DNA from: Phytopythium helicoides
Taxonomy: Eukaryota; Oomycota; Peronosporomycetes; Pythiales; Pythiaceae
Assembly: GCA_024867545.1 (NCBI GenBank)
Contig: JANFNE010000034.1
Coordinates: 1-64,000 of the forward strand
Reading direction: 5' to 3'
Length of the DNA: 64,000 nucleotides
Made by a program: the position numbers and the translations under genes. The stretch's first letter is position 1; the number at the start of each line of letters is the position of its first letter. This document shows positions 8,951-21,000 of this stretch, in pieces. The notes beneath the pieces are model-generated. The model was not told the DNA's origin. It saw only the letters and a program-made list of their open reading frames with translations, and did not search any database.

Positions 8951-11900
8951 GGGCGGGGCTCCCTACTGGGCCCGACAAGAGGACTGTGAATGTTGTGGAG
9001 ACACAGGACTCTGGCCCCGATGTGCATGAGGCACGTGCAGTTTCCACAAGGAGTGATGGGAGTGTCAGTCAGAGCACTGCTCTGATCATGCTCAAAGTTC
9101 ATGTAGATGGTATTGAAACGCCTCTACGTGCTTTGGTTGACACTGGAGCGTCGAATAATTTTGTTCGAGCGAAAGTCGTGATCGGGGGTGACAAGACTCC
9201 TCACGATGCGACGAAAGATATGGTTGTTCGGTTGGCCAATGGGTCGATTGTGAAGATGCCTAAGCGAACCGTGCGCTTGGCAATCGAGTTTGAAGATTTC
9301 CGAGGCGAGGATGAGTTCATTCTCCTCGATCTTGATGACAAGTTTGACATCATCCTGGGCATGCCATGGTTGAAGCGTTACCAACCTCGCATTGACTGGA
9401 TGAAGATGAAGATTTCCGTCGACAAGAGTGTCAACGAAGACCTGGGCTGCGTTGCAGCAGGTGAAGTGATTTGGGCGTATGCGTCTGTGGAAGATGCGTC
9501 GAATGGGACTCAGGAGTGCGATGGCCCCTCAATCCCACAAGACAAGCCCGAGACGACTACTGGAGGTGGAGCAGTCAGGCGCCAGAAAAAGACTGTCTCC
9601 TTTGCCATTGGTGACGAGAAAGCTCGTCATGGCGTGAAGTGTGAAGATCCTTCCCAAGATATGAAGAAACCCGACGAAGAGAGTTTTCCGTCGTCAAGCA
9701 TCCCTGATCAAGATGCGAGTCAAGGCGATGAAGGTGGTGACCCACAGAGAGGCATCACAAGCAGTTATGCGAACGTCGTGGTCTACGGTGAAGATGGTGA
9801 CGTCGATGTGTTCCGTCACGTGAAGATTGAAAATCCTCCAAGTTCAGTCGAAGATTTGGTTTCCTTGCCCGTGATGAGCAAGAAGGCGCTTATGCGTAGC
9901 CTGGCGAAAGGCGAAATTTCGCAGCTTTGTGCGATTGTTGAGGCAATCGACGAAGACCTCGTCAACACAGCATCAAGTCTGGATGCTGAAGTGTTGCACG
10001 AGAAGACACGGAAGGAAAGGTTCGAGGAGCAGTCATGGGATGCCCTCAAGGAGAACCCCGTGTATGAGCTAGTCCGGGAGTTTGAGGACATATTCCCCGA
10101 CAAGGTGCCGGACGAACTGCCGTTCGACAGAGGCATTCGTCATGAGATTGATGTACTTCCTGGCACGAAGTACTGTATCACTAGACAGTGGCCGTTGCCA
10201 AAGGAGCAAGTCGATGCGATCGACGAGTTCTTTGCACAACGCGCAAAGGCTGGTCATGTGCGAGAGAGCAAATCCCCGCACTGCAGCCCCACTTTCTGTG
10301 TGAAGAAGGCGACTGGCGGATGGCGCATCGTTCATGCTTTCAACAAGCTGAACGACGCAACCATTCCCGCTCAGACTCCGGTTCCACGCAAGGACATGAT
10401 CCTTGATGGAATGGTTGGCAGCACCGTTTTCAGTGCGATCGATCTGAAGGATGGATTCTATCAGCTTCGAATGCGCGAAAGCGATGTCCCACTAACCGCA
10501 GTGAGTACCCCGAGTGGTATGCTGTGGGAATGGTTAGTGATGCCACAAGGACTGAAGAACGCACCTGCGACTTTCAATCGCATGGTCACGAATGTTCTTC
10601 GTCCTTTGCGAACATTTGCACCAAGTTACTTTGACGATATATTCGTTCATAGTAAGGCCGTGGACGGAAGATCTGATGTTGATGTTCATCTTGGTCATCT
10701 TCGTCAAGTATTCCAGGTCATGCGTGAGAACAAGCTCTACGCAAACTTGAAGAAGTGCGTGTTCTTTGCCCCTGAGATTCCTGTTCTCGGTTGCTTTGTG
10801 GGAAAGAACGGTGTTCGAGTCGATCCGGAGAAGGTCAAAGCTATTGATGATTGGCCCGTGCCTAAGAACATCAAACAGCTACGACAGTGGTTGGGTCTGG
10901 CCAACTACTTGCACAAGTACACACGCAATTATGCAGCGTTAGTGCAGCCTCTCACACAACTGTTGAAGAAAGACGTTGAGTGGAAGTGGTCTGAAGATCA
11001 CCAAGCGGCGTTTGAAGAAGTCAAGAGGAGTCTTCGTGAAGCTCCTGTGCTGGCTCTTCTGAACCACGACAAGCCGTTCCACGTCGTCTGTGATGCAAGC
11101 GACTATGCCATCGGTTGCGCATTGATGCAACACGATGATGAGGGCCGAGAGCGAGTAGTGTCGTATCAATCACGACAACTCCGACCTGCAGAACGGAACT
11201 ACCCAGTTCATGACAAGGAACTTCTTGCGATGAAGTATGCCTTAGTCAAGTTCCGTGTATACTTGCTTGGCGAGGAGCGCTTTGCGATCTACACAGATCA
11301 TGCGTCGCTGCGAACAGCGGTAAAGACTCCTCACTTGTCCCAAAGGATGGCTAGGTGGCTCTCCTTCTTTGCGGAGTACAACTTTGTTGTGCACTATAAG
11401 CCAGGCAAGATGAACATCCTAGCCGACGCCTTGTCAAGACGTCCGGACTATGATCCCAAGTCCAAGAACGAGGATCCGGACGAAGCGTGTCGACTCTGCG
11501 AAGATGTTCAAGCGATCGCAGTTCAAGCTTCGACTTCAGTGCGCGAAGACATCATCGAGGGATACAAGTCTGACGAGACCTGTCAGGACTTGCTCAAGTA
11601 TTTCAAGAATCCCTCTGACAAGGCACTGCAAGGTCTCCCAGCACGAACAAGATCGCGCGTTCACCGCTTTCGAGTACACAATGGGTTGTTGTACTACGCG
11701 GTTGAAGATGGGGACACAGAACGAGTTGTTGTTCCCAACGATGAAGGTGTGCGTCATCGACTCTTGTATGAGTATCATGACAGCCCTTCGGGTGGTCATC
11801 TCGGACGAGAGAAGACATTTCTCAGTCTTTCCCGAGATTACTACTGGCCACACATGTACAAGTGGGTTCGCAAGTATGTGAAGACCTGTGAGATCTGCCA

Positions 11901-13665
11901 GCGAGTGAAGCCTTCAGGCTCCACGCAGGCCCCACTTCGTTCATTGCCTGTCCCCCAGGACAGTTGGAGGTCCGTGAGCATGGATTTTATATTCGGACTT
12001 CCACGAGACAAGCACCCCAGGAATGGGATCCTGGTGTTTGTGGACCGATTCAGCAAGATGGTCCATCTTGCTCCTGTTTCGGACAAGATCTCAGCCGAGA
12101 AGACAGCCAAGGTCTTTTTGGATGTGGTATTCCGTTTGCACGGCTTGCCAACTGAGATCGTGTCAGACCGTGACACCCGCTTCACATCCAAGTTTTGGCG
12201 CGCATTGTTCAAATTGTTGGGCACCAAGCTGTCCATGTCAACAGCGGCGCACCCTGAAACGGACGGTCAAACGGAACGAGTGAATCGTGTCCTTGAAGAC
12301 GTACTGCGTAGTTACGCTACGTCATTTGGAGAGTGGAGTGAATTTCTCCCTCTCTGCGAGTTTGCGTTGAACAATTCCACGCATGTCTCGACGGGTCACT
12401 CCCCATTCTATGTGAACTACGGTCTCCATCCGAGAGTACCAGCGTCACTAGTGGGGAAGGTCTCTACCTTAAGTGGGGGAGGGACTACGGCGAATGACAA
12501 TACGCCGCAGTCAGATGATGACCTGAATGCTGCTATCGAGTTCAATGCCAATTTTGAATCGATGAGACCGTTAAATGAACTAACTGGTCGCGAGAAGCAG
12601 CTAGTCGATGACTTTGTCGTGCGAAGACAAGCCGTTGTGAGGTTTGTTCGAGACGCAATCGCACAGGCTCAGGATCTGCAAAAGCAAAACGCAGACAAGA
12701 GTGGAAGGAAGAACAAGCAATCTTTCAAGGTCAATGATCTTGTATTGCTTAGTTCGGCGAATCTGCCTGAACATGCAGTGTCCAACCTGGGAAGTTCAAA
12801 ACTTTTGCCAAGGTTCATTGGACCGTTCACGGTGGTGAAATGCAATGGTGATGCCTACACACTAGACATCCCAACGAGCATGCGTCTGCACCCAACGTTT
12901 TACGTGGGCAGACTAAAGCCTTACCTTCCAAGTGGGTCCGCAAACCCTAGTGAGCCTTGCGCGAGTGATCCATACGATCATGAAGTTGCTCCATTTGGTG
13001 GCGAAGAGTCTTCAACTCATCGTCTTGGAGCATCTTCTCGGCATAGAGGCGCTGAAGCACATCGAAGGACTCCTCCTTCACTGCTTCCAACGCAAGAAGG
13101 CGAGATTGGTACTCCTTACGAAGTACCTCGAGTGCAGTCCCTGCCTCCTCCACAGAGAGAAGAAGACGCTCATGGAATGCCTCTCGAGCCTTCTGAGTCT
13201 TCTGGAGTCGCTCAAGTTCGGCCTGAACTTGCTCGAACCGTTGCTCAAAACGGGACTCCAATGCCGAACGCTGGGCTGGACCATCGGACAGCGAGTCAAG
13301 TATTGACTCCTGCTCCTTCAGCTGGTCCTCGAGGCTGTCGCACCGGTCAGCGAGAACCGCGTCACGAACTTCCAGTGCCTCGATCTGCGCACGATGAGCA
13401 CTCTTCCACTTCCAGAGCCGCTCGATCGTTTTCGCGTTCAGCCCCACCTCCTCTGATCGATCATCAGGGAGAGCATCGATGGATCGTGGAGTCGATTGTT
13501 GGTCACGAGGACCGACAGACTCGTGGGAAGAAGCGGTTGACTCGTCAACGCTTCTATCGAGTTCGGTGGCGCGGCTACCCACCGAGTTCGGACACGTGGG
13601 AACCGAGACAGACCCTTGAGTCTGATATTCCCGACGTGGTCCGCAGCTACGAGGCAAGCTTGTAG
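8935..13665 (+). CDS. pol: Gypsy Pol: protease, RT, RNase H, integrase, chromodomain
   Basis: Open from 8788 to 13665 and expected to be made as a Gag-Pol fusion by slippage at 8929-8935. In numbering from 8788: aspartic protease LVDTGASNNF (Asp118); reverse transcriptase with YFDD at 614-617; RNase H with DASDYAIG and TDHASL; integrase zinc-binding HHCC (HLGREK...CEICQ) and catalytic Asp1066, Asp1127, Glu1163, i.e. D-D-35-E; a long Ser/Pro/Arg-rich linker (about 1390-1560); C-terminal chromodomain (about 1562-1620, HRWIVESIVG ... YRVRWRGY ... DTWEP). Chromodomains of this family bind methylated histone H3 and steer integration to heterochromatin, in keeping with its place in a satellite. The poorly conserved linker coincides with the antisense ORF at 12947-13981. 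Confidence 0.95.
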   Translation, partial: RERPVGAGLPTGPDKRTVNVVETQDSGPDVHEARAVSTRSDGSVSQSTALIMLKVHVDGIETPLRALVDTGASNNFVRAKVVIGGDKTPHDATKDMVVRLANGSIVKMPKRTVRLAIEFEDFRGEDEFILLDLDDKFDIILGMPWLKRYQPRIDWMKMKISVDKSVNEDLGCVAAGEVIWAYASVEDASNGTQECDGPSIPQDKPETTTGGGAVRRQKKTVSFAIGDEKARHGVKCEDPSQDMKKPDEESFPSSSIPDQDASQGDEGGDPQRGITSSYANVVVYGEDGDVDVFRHVKIENPPSSVEDLVSLPVMSKKALMRSLAKGEISQLCAIVEAIDEDLVNTASSLDAEVLHEKTRKERFEEQSWDALKENPVYELVREFEDIFPDKVPDELPFDRGIRHEIDVLPGTKYCITRQWPLPKEQVDAIDEFFAQRAKAGHVRESKSPHCSPTFCVKKATGGWRIVHAFNKLNDATIPAQTPVPRKDMILDGMVGSTVFSAIDLKDGFYQLRMRESDVPLTAVSTPSGMLWEWLVMPQGLKNAPATFNRMVTNVLRPLRTFAPSYFDDIFVHSKAVDGRSDVDVHLGHLRQVFQVMRENKLYANLKKCVFFAPEIPVLGCFVGKNGVRVDPEKVKAIDDWPVPKNIKQLRQWLGLANYLHKYTRNYAALVQPLTQLLKKDVEWKWSEDHQAAFEEVKRSLREAPVLALLNHDKPFHVVCDASDYAIGCALMQHDDEGRERVVSYQSRQLRPAERNYPVHDKELLAMKYALVKFRVYLLGEERFAIYTDHASLRTAVKTPHLSQRMARWLSFFAEYNFVVHYKPGKMNILADALSRRPDYDPKSKNEDPDEACRLCEDVQAIAVQASTSVREDIIEGYKSDETCQDLLKYFKNPSDKALQGLPARTRSRVHRFRVHNGLLYYAVEDGDTERVVVPNDEGVRHRLLYEYHDSPSGGHLGREKTFLSLSRDYYWPHMYKWVRKYVKTCEICQRVKPSGSTQAPLRSLPVPQDSWRSVSMDFIFGLPRDKHPRNGILVFVDRFSKMVHLAPVSDKISAEKTAKVFLDVVFRLHGLPTEIVSDRDTRFTSKFWRALFKLLGTKLSMSTAAHPETDGQTERVNRVLEDVLRSYATSFGEWSEFLPLCEFALNNSTHVSTGHSPFYVNYGLHPRVPASLVGKVSTLSGGGTTANDNTPQSDDDLNAAIEFNANFESMRPLNELTGREKQLVDDFVVRRQAVVRFVRDAIAQAQDLQKQNADKSGRKNKQSFKVNDLVLLSSANLPEHAVSNLGSSKLLPRFIGPFTVVKCNGDAYTLDIPTSMRLHPTFYVGRLKPYLPSGSANPSEPCASDPYDHEVAPFGGEESSTHRLGASSRHRGAEAHRRTPPSLLPTQEGEIGTPYEVPRVQSLPPPQREEDAHGMPLEPSESSGVAQVRPELARTVAQNGTPMPNAGLDHRTASQVLTPAPSAGPRGCRTGQREPRHELPVPRSAHDEHSSTSRAARSFSRSAPPPLIDHQGEHRWIVESIVGHEDRQTRGKKRLTRQRFYRVRWRGYPPSSDTWEPRQTLESDIPDVVRSYEASL

Positions 13666-13981
13666 CGTCGCTGGAGACGCTACCGCGACGAAGGCCATGG
13701 GCTGCCTTGTCGTGACTTGGAGTCTTGCTGAGCAAGCGCTCCATCTTGCCCTCGTTCTCAAGGCGAACAAAGGCTCGCCAAGAGTCTGCCTTGGCTGTGA
13801 TAGGTTGGTCCGGATCATCGCGATTGTTGATCCGACGCCAACGGAAGAACCGCTCCTTATAGTACTCTGTGTCTCCCACCCGACGGCGGATGGAAGTCAC
13901 ATCGAAGAGTTCTGGAGCCCGGCGCTGGTGCTTGCGCACTGCGGGTTCTTCTAGAGATGCTTGGTCACTTGATCGCTTCAT
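12947..13981 (-). CDS. Antisense coiled-coil ORF of the Gypsy element
   Basis: A 344-residue minus-strand ORF with its own ATG 67 bp inside the 3' LTR. It extends 316 nt past the pol stop and overlaps the pol linker and chromodomain. The N-terminal half is basic and aromatic (RKHQRR, YYKERFFRWRRINN) with a Ser-rich middle. Residues from about 195 to the end look like a long coiled coil: hydrophobic residues recur in a 3-4 pattern in LADRCDSLEDQLKEQESIL, and Glu/Gln/Leu/Arg-rich sequence continues to the end. This is not what a random shadow of a pol frame looks like: here it is the sense frame that is low-complexity. Its second codon positions lie over pol wobble positions. Function unknown; antisense transcription from the 3' LTR is inferred, by analogy with antisense proteins of some retroelements. 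Confidence 0.6.
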   Translation of the reverse strand: MKRSSDQASLEEPAVRKHQRRAPELFDVTSIRRRVGDTEYYKERFFRWRRINNRDDPDQPITAKADSWRAFVRLENEGKMERLLSKTPSHDKAAHGLRRGSVSSDATSLPRSCGPRREYQTQGSVSVPTCPNSVGSRATELDRSVDESTASSHESVGPRDQQSTPRSIDALPDDRSEEVGLNAKTIERLWKWKSAHRAQIEALEVRDAVLADRCDSLEDQLKEQESILDSLSDGPAQRSALESRFEQRFEQVQAELERLQKTQKAREAFHERLLLSVEEAGTALEVLRKEYQSRLLALEAVKEESFDVLQRLYAEKMLQDDELKTLRHQMEQLHDRMDHSRKAH

Positions 13982-14035
13982 AGCGGTTTCGAAAGTGAGT
14001 CAAGCACCCCAAAGAGAGCGAGTGGTCGCTACTTT

Positions 14036-14047
14036 AAGGGGGGATGA
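14036..14047 (+). promoter_or_regulatory. Polypurine tract
   Basis: AAGGGGGGATGA lies immediately 5' of the 3' LTR, where plus-strand priming is expected. Confidence 0.85.
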
Positions 14048-14659
14048 TGTAATGGGCCCCATGTCCATTACATGACACAATCTGGTCACAGATTGGTGTC
14101 TGTGACAGCAGACTGGTGTCTGTGGCAGCAGACTGGTGTGAGACACACTCACGGGAGCAATCAATGATTGCGACCGCACCGAATGTTCTCGAAGCATTCT
14201 CGAGTGCTCTCTGCACACGTGTCTCTGTGCATGAAGATGGTTCCTGCTGGATTTCTCTCTAGTGACGAAGCCGACGTGTCATTGTGGGTACATGTTCGCG
14301 GTTTCAACCAATCACAACGTGCCACGTGGCGAGAGAGAGGTTCTTTGTTGAAGAACCCGAAGCTCAAGTTCAAGTTCAAGTTGGAGAACATTCTCCTGGT
14401 CCAAGCTTCAAGTTCAACCTGATTCAACCCAAGGTTTTATATTGCATTTGTAGGTTGATTGCATTTAACCCCATAGGACCCTAGTGGTTTTATGCTCGTA
14501 GGATTCAGGAACCATAAGCTTTTCAATTCAGTTGCAAATTTGCCGCCTTCATCTCAAGTCTCCTTCCTCTTCCCTCCAAGTCGGGAGAGGCCAAGTCTTC
14601 CTCAAGCGCAAGCGTATGTGCCGTGTTTTGGGGACTGTCGTGGACAGCGCCCCATTACA
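14048..14659 (+). repeat. Gypsy 3' LTR
   Basis: 612 bp, TGTAATGGG ... CCCATTACA, followed directly by the target duplication CCATG. Adjacent to the start of the antisense ORF, for which it could serve as promoter on the minus strand. Confidence 0.93.
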
Positions 14660-15004
14660 CCATGTCACGTTGGACTCGTCACTCCTCGAGGTCCGCCAAT
14701 CTCGTTTCTACTGCTCCATATCGCCGCGCGCGCTCCGTCCGCGCGCGCCAGTCGTATTGGCAGGTCCATTCGGGACCAGTACTACCATGTCACGTTGGAC
14801 TCGTCACTCCTCGAGGTCCGCCAATCTCGTTTCTACTGCTCCATATCGCCGCGCGCGCTCCGTCCGCGCGCGCCAGTCGTATTGGCAGGTCCATTCGGGA
14901 CCAGTACTACCATGTCACGTTGGACTCGTCACTCCTCGAGGTCCGCCAATCTCGTTTCTACTGCTCCATATCGCCGCGCGCGCTCCGTCCGCGCGCGCCA
15001 GTCG
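14660..15004. repeat. 125-bp satellite, type A (about 2.7 units)
   Basis: Continues the unit broken at 7124 and passes into type B inside one unit at about 15000-15005, where CAGTCGTATTGGCAGG becomes CAGTCGCATTGGCAGC. Confidence 0.95.
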
Positions 15005-18000
15005 CATTGGCAGCTCCATTCGCGACCATCACCACCATGTCACGTTGGACTCGTCACTCCTGGACGTCTGCCAATCTCCTTCCCACTGGCCCATATCGCC
15101 GCGCGCGCTCTGTCGCCGCGCGTCGGTCGCATTGGCAGCTCCATTCGCGACCATCACCACCATGTCACGTTGGACTCGTCACTCCTGGACGTCTGCCAAT
15201 CTCCTTCCCACTGGCCCATATCGCCGCGCGCGCTCTGTCGCCGCGCGTCGGTCGCATTGGCAGCTCCATTCGCGACCATCACCACCATGTCACGTTGGAC
15301 TCGTCACTCCTGGACGTCTGCCAATCTCCTTCCCACTGGCCCATATCGCCGCGCGCGCTCTGTCGCCGCGCGTCGGTCGCATTGGCAGCTCCATTCGCGA
15401 CCATCACCACCATGTCACGTTGGACTCGTCACTCCTGGACGTCTGCCAATCTCCTTCCCACTGGCCCATATCGCCGCGCGCGCTCTGTCGCCGCGCGTCG
15501 GTCGCATTGGCAGCTCCATTCGCGACCATCACCACCATGTCACGTTGGACTCGTCACTCCTGGACGTCTGCCAATCTCCTTCCCACTGGCCCATATCGCC
15601 GCGCGCGCTCTGTCGCCGCGCGTCGGTCGCATTGGCAGCTCCATTCGCGACCATCACCACCATGTCACGTTGGACTCGTCACTCCTGGACGTCTGCCAAT
15701 CTCCTTCCCACTGGCCCATATCGCCGCGCGCGCTCTGTCGCCGCGCGTCGGTCGCATTGGCAGCTCCATTCGCGACCATCACCACCATGTCACGTTGGAC
15801 TCGTCACTCCTGGACGTCTGCCAATCTCCTTCCCACTGGCCCATATCGCCGCGCGCGCTCTGTCGCCGCGCGTCGGTCGCATTGGCAGCTCCATTCGCGA
15901 CCATCACCACCATGTCACGTTGGACTCGTCACTCCTGGACGTCTGCCAATCTCCTTCCCACTGGCCCATATCGCCGCGCGCGCTCTGTCGCCGCGCGTCG
16001 GTCGCATTGGCAGCTCCATTCGCGACCATCACCACCATGTCACGTTGGACTCGTCACTCCTGGACGTCTGCCAATCTCCTTCCCACTGGCCCATATCGCC
16101 GCGCGCGCTCTGTCGCCGCGCGTCGGTCGCATTGGCAGCTCCATTCGCGACCATCACCACCATGTCACGTTGGACTCGTCACTCCTGGACGTCTGCCAAT
16201 CTCCTTCCCACTGGCCCATATCGCCGCGCGCGCTCTGTCGCCGCGCGTCGGTCGCATTGGCAGCTCCATTCGCGACCATCACCACCATGTCACGTTGGAC
16301 TCGTCACTCCTGGACGTCTGCCAATCTCCTTCCCACTGGCCCATATCGCCGCGCGCGCTCTGTCGCCGCGCGTCGGTCGCATTGGCAGCTCCATTCGCGA
16401 CCATCACCACCATGTCACGTTGGACTCGTCACTCCTGGACGTCTGCCAATCTCCTTCCCACTGGCCCATATCGCCGCGCGCGCTCTGTCGCCGCGCGTCG
16501 GTCGCATTGGCAGCTCCATTCGCGACCATCACCACCATGTCACGTTGGACTCGTCACTCCTGGACGTCTGCCAATCTCCTTCCCACTGGCCCATATCGCC
16601 GCGCGCGCTCTGTCGCCGCGCGTCGGTCGCATTGGCAGCTCCATTCGCGACCATCACCACCATGTCACGTTGGACTCGTCACTCCTGGACGTCTGCCAAT
16701 CTCCTTCCCACTGGCCCATATCGCCGCGCGCGCTCTGTCGCCGCGCGTCGGTCGCATTGGCAGCTCCATTCGCGACCATCACCACCATGTCACGTTGGAC
16801 TCGTCACTCCTGGACGTCTGCCAATCTCCTTCCCACTGGCCCATATCGCCGCGCGCGCTCTGTCGCCGCGCGTCGGTCGCATTGGCAGCTCCATTCGCGA
16901 CCATCACCACCATGTCACGTTGGACTCGTCACTCCTGGACGTCTGCCAATCTCCTTCCCACTGGCCCATATCGCCGCGCGCGCTCTGTCGCCGCGCGTCG
17001 GTCGCATTGGCAGCTCCATTCGCGACCATCACCACCATGTCACGTTGGACTCGTCACTCCTGGACGTCTGCCAATCTCCTTCCCACTGGCCCATATCGCC
17101 GCGCGCGCTCTGTCGCCGCGCGTCGGTCGCATTGGCAGCTCCATTCGCGACCATCACCACCATGTCACGTTGGACTCGTCACTCCTGGACGTCTGCCAAT
17201 CTCCTTCCCACTGGCCCATATCGCCGCGCGCGCTCTGTCGCCGCGCGTCGGTCGCATTGGCAGCTCCATTCGCGACCATCACCACCATGTCACGTTGGAC
17301 TCGTCACTCCTGGACGTCTGCCAATCTCCTTCCCACTGGCCCATATCGCCGCGCGCGCTCTGTCGCCGCGCGTCGGTCGCATTGGCAGCTCCATTCGCGA
17401 CCATCACCACCATGTCACGTTGGACTCGTCACTCCTGGACGTCTGCCAATCTCCTTCCCACTGGCCCATATCGCCGCGCGCGCTCTGTCGCCGCGCGTCG
17501 GTCGCATTGGCAGCTCCATTCGCGACCATCACCACCATGTCACGTTGGACTCGTCACTCCTGGACGTCTGCCAATCTCCTTCCCACTGGCCCATATCGCC
17601 GCGCGCGCTCTGTCGCCGCGCGTCGGTCGCATTGGCAGCTCCATTCGCGACCATCACCACCATGTCACGTTGGACTCGTCACTCCTGGACGTCTGCCAAT
17701 CTCCTTCCCACTGGCCCATATCGCCGCGCGCGCTCTGTCGCCGCGCGTCGGTCGCATTGGCAGCTCCATTCGCGACCATCACCACCATGTCACGTTGGAC
17801 TCGTCACTCCTGGACGTCTGCCAATCTCCTTCCCACTGGCCCATATCGCCGCGCGCGCTCTGTCGCCGCGCGTCGGTCGCATTGGCAGCTCCATTCGCGA
17901 CCATCACCACCATGTCACGTTGGACTCGTCACTCCTGGACGTCTGCCAATCTCCTTCCCACTGGCCCATATCGCCGCGCGCGCTCTGTCGCCGCGCGTCG

Positions 18001-21000
18001 GTCGCATTGGCAGCTCCATTCGCGACCATCACCACCATGTCACGTTGGACTCGTCACTCCTGGACGTCTGCCAATCTCCTTCCCACTGGCCCATATCGCC
18101 GCGCGCGCTCTGTCGCCGCGCGTCGGTCGCATTGGCAGCTCCATTCGCGACCATCACCACCATGTCACGTTGGACTCGTCACTCCTGGACGTCTGCCAAT
18201 CTCCTTCCCACTGGCCCATATCGCCGCGCGCGCTCTGTCGCCGCGCGTCGGTCGCATTGGCAGCTCCATTCGCGACCATCACCACCATGTCACGTTGGAC
18301 TCGTCACTCCTGGACGTCTGCCAATCTCCTTCCCACTGGCCCATATCGCCGCGCGCGCTCTGTCGCCGCGCGTCGGTCGCATTGGCAGCTCCATTCGCGA
18401 CCATCACCACCATGTCACGTTGGACTCGTCACTCCTGGACGTCTGCCAATCTCCTTCCCACTGGCCCATATCGCCGCGCGCGCTCTGTCGCCGCGCGTCG
18501 GTCGCATTGGCAGCTCCATTCGCGACCATCACCACCATGTCACGTTGGACTCGTCACTCCTGGACGTCTGCCAATCTCCTTCCCACTGGCCCATATCGCC
18601 GCGCGCGCTCTGTCGCCGCGCGTCGGTCGCATTGGCAGCTCCATTCGCGACCATCACCACCATGTCACGTTGGACTCGTCACTCCTGGACGTCTGCCAAT
18701 CTCCTTCCCACTGGCCCATATCGCCGCGCGCGCTCTGTCGCCGCGCGTCGGTCGCATTGGCAGCTCCATTCGCGACCATCACCACCATGTCACGTTGGAC
18801 TCGTCACTCCTGGACGTCTGCCAATCTCCTTCCCACTGGCCCATATCGCCGCGCGCGCTCTGTCGCCGCGCGTCGGTCGCATTGGCAGCTCCATTCGCGA
18901 CCATCACCACCATGTCACGTTGGACTCGTCACTCCTGGACGTCTGCCAATCTCCTTCCCACTGGCCCATATCGCCGCGCGCGCTCTGTCGCCGCGCGTCG
19001 GTCGCATTGGCAGCTCCATTCGCGACCATCACCACCATGTCACGTTGGACTCGTCACTCCTGGACGTCTGCCAATCTCCTTCCCACTGGCCCATATCGCC
19101 GCGCGCGCTCTGTCGCCGCGCGTCGGTCGCATTGGCAGCTCCATTCGCGACCATCACCACCATGTCACGTTGGACTCGTCACTCCTGGACGTCTGCCAAT
19201 CTCCTTCCCACTGGCCCATATCGCCGCGCGCGCTCTGTCGCCGCGCGTCGGTCGCATTGGCAGCTCCATTCGCGACCATCACCACCATGTCACGTTGGAC
19301 TCGTCACTCCTGGACGTCTGCCAATCTCCTTCCCACTGGCCCATATCGCCGCGCGCGCTCTGTCGCCGCGCGTCGGTCGCATTGGCAGCTCCATTCGCGA
19401 CCATCACCACCATGTCACGTTGGACTCGTCACTCCTGGACGTCTGCCAATCTCCTTCCCACTGGCCCATATCGCCGCGCGCGCTCTGTCGCCGCGCGTCG
19501 GTCGCATTGGCAGCTCCATTCGCGACCATCACCACCATGTCACGTTGGACTCGTCACTCCTGGACGTCTGCCAATCTCCTTCCCACTGGCCCATATCGCC
19601 GCGCGCGCTCTGTCGCCGCGCGTCGGTCGCATTGGCAGCTCCATTCGCGACCATCACCACCATGTCACGTTGGACTCGTCACTCCTGGACGTCTGCCAAT
19701 CTCCTTCCCACTGGCCCATATCGCCGCGCGCGCTCTGTCGCCGCGCGTCGGTCGCATTGGCAGCTCCATTCGCGACCATCACCACCATGTCACGTTGGAC
19801 TCGTCACTCCTGGACGTCTGCCAATCTCCTTCCCACTGGCCCATATCGCCGCGCGCGCTCTGTCGCCGCGCGTCGGTCGCATTGGCAGCTCCATTCGCGA
19901 CCATCACCACCATGTCACGTTGGACTCGTCACTCCTGGACGTCTGCCAATCTCCTTCCCACTGGCCCATATCGCCGCGCGCGCTCTGTCGCCGCGCGTCG
20001 GTCGCATTGGCAGCTCCATTCGCGACCATCACCACCATGTCACGTTGGACTCGTCACTCCTGGACGTCTGCCAATCTCCTTCCCACTGGCCCATATCGCC
20101 GCGCGCGCTCTGTCGCCGCGCGTCGGTCGCATTGGCAGCTCCATTCGCGACCATCACCACCATGTCACGTTGGACTCGTCACTCCTGGACGTCTGCCAAT
20201 CTCCTTCCCACTGGCCCATATCGCCGCGCGCGCTCTGTCGCCGCGCGTCGGTCGCATTGGCAGCTCCATTCGCGACCATCACCACCATGTCACGTTGGAC
20301 TCGTCACTCCTGGACGTCTGCCAATCTCCTTCCCACTGGCCCATATCGCCGCGCGCGCTCTGTCGCCGCGCGTCGGTCGCATTGGCAGCTCCATTCGCGA
20401 CCATCACCACCATGTCACGTTGGACTCGTCACTCCTGGACGTCTGCCAATCTCCTTCCCACTGGCCCATATCGCCGCGCGCGCTCTGTCGCCGCGCGTCG
20501 GTCGCATTGGCAGCTCCATTCGCGACCATCACCACCATGTCACGTTGGACTCGTCACTCCTGGACGTCTGCCAATCTCCTTCCCACTGGCCCATATCGCC
20601 GCGCGCGCTCTGTCGCCGCGCGTCGGTCGCATTGGCAGCTCCATTCGCGACCATCACCACCATGTCACGTTGGACTCGTCACTCCTGGACGTCTGCCAAT
20701 CTCCTTCCCACTGGCCCATATCGCCGCGCGCGCTCTGTCGCCGCGCGTCGGTCGCATTGGCAGCTCCATTCGCGACCATCACCACCATGTCACGTTGGAC
20801 TCGTCACTCCTGGACGTCTGCCAATCTCCTTCCCACTGGCCCATATCGCCGCGCGCGCTCTGTCGCCGCGCGTCGGTCGCATTGGCAGCTCCATTCGCGA
20901 CCATCACCACCATGTCACGTTGGACTCGTCACTCCTGGACGTCTGCCAATCTCCTTCCCACTGGCCCATATCGCCGCGCGCGCTCTGTCGCCGCGCGTCG

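Larger units (their letters stand above)
7125..14659 (+). mobile_element. Complete Gypsy chromovirus inserted in the satellite
   Basis: Two 612-bp LTRs (7125-7736, 14048-14659) begin TGTAATGGG and end CCCATTACA. A 5-bp target duplication CCATG (7120-7124 and 14660-14664) lies exactly in register with the satellite unit. Internal order: gag, pol (protease, RT, RNase H, integrase, chromodomain), antisense ORF, polypurine tract. By eye the LTRs differ by about one base (GTGTGTG at 7691 versus GTATGTG), so insertion is recent. All ORFs are intact, so the element may still be active. Confidence 0.95.
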
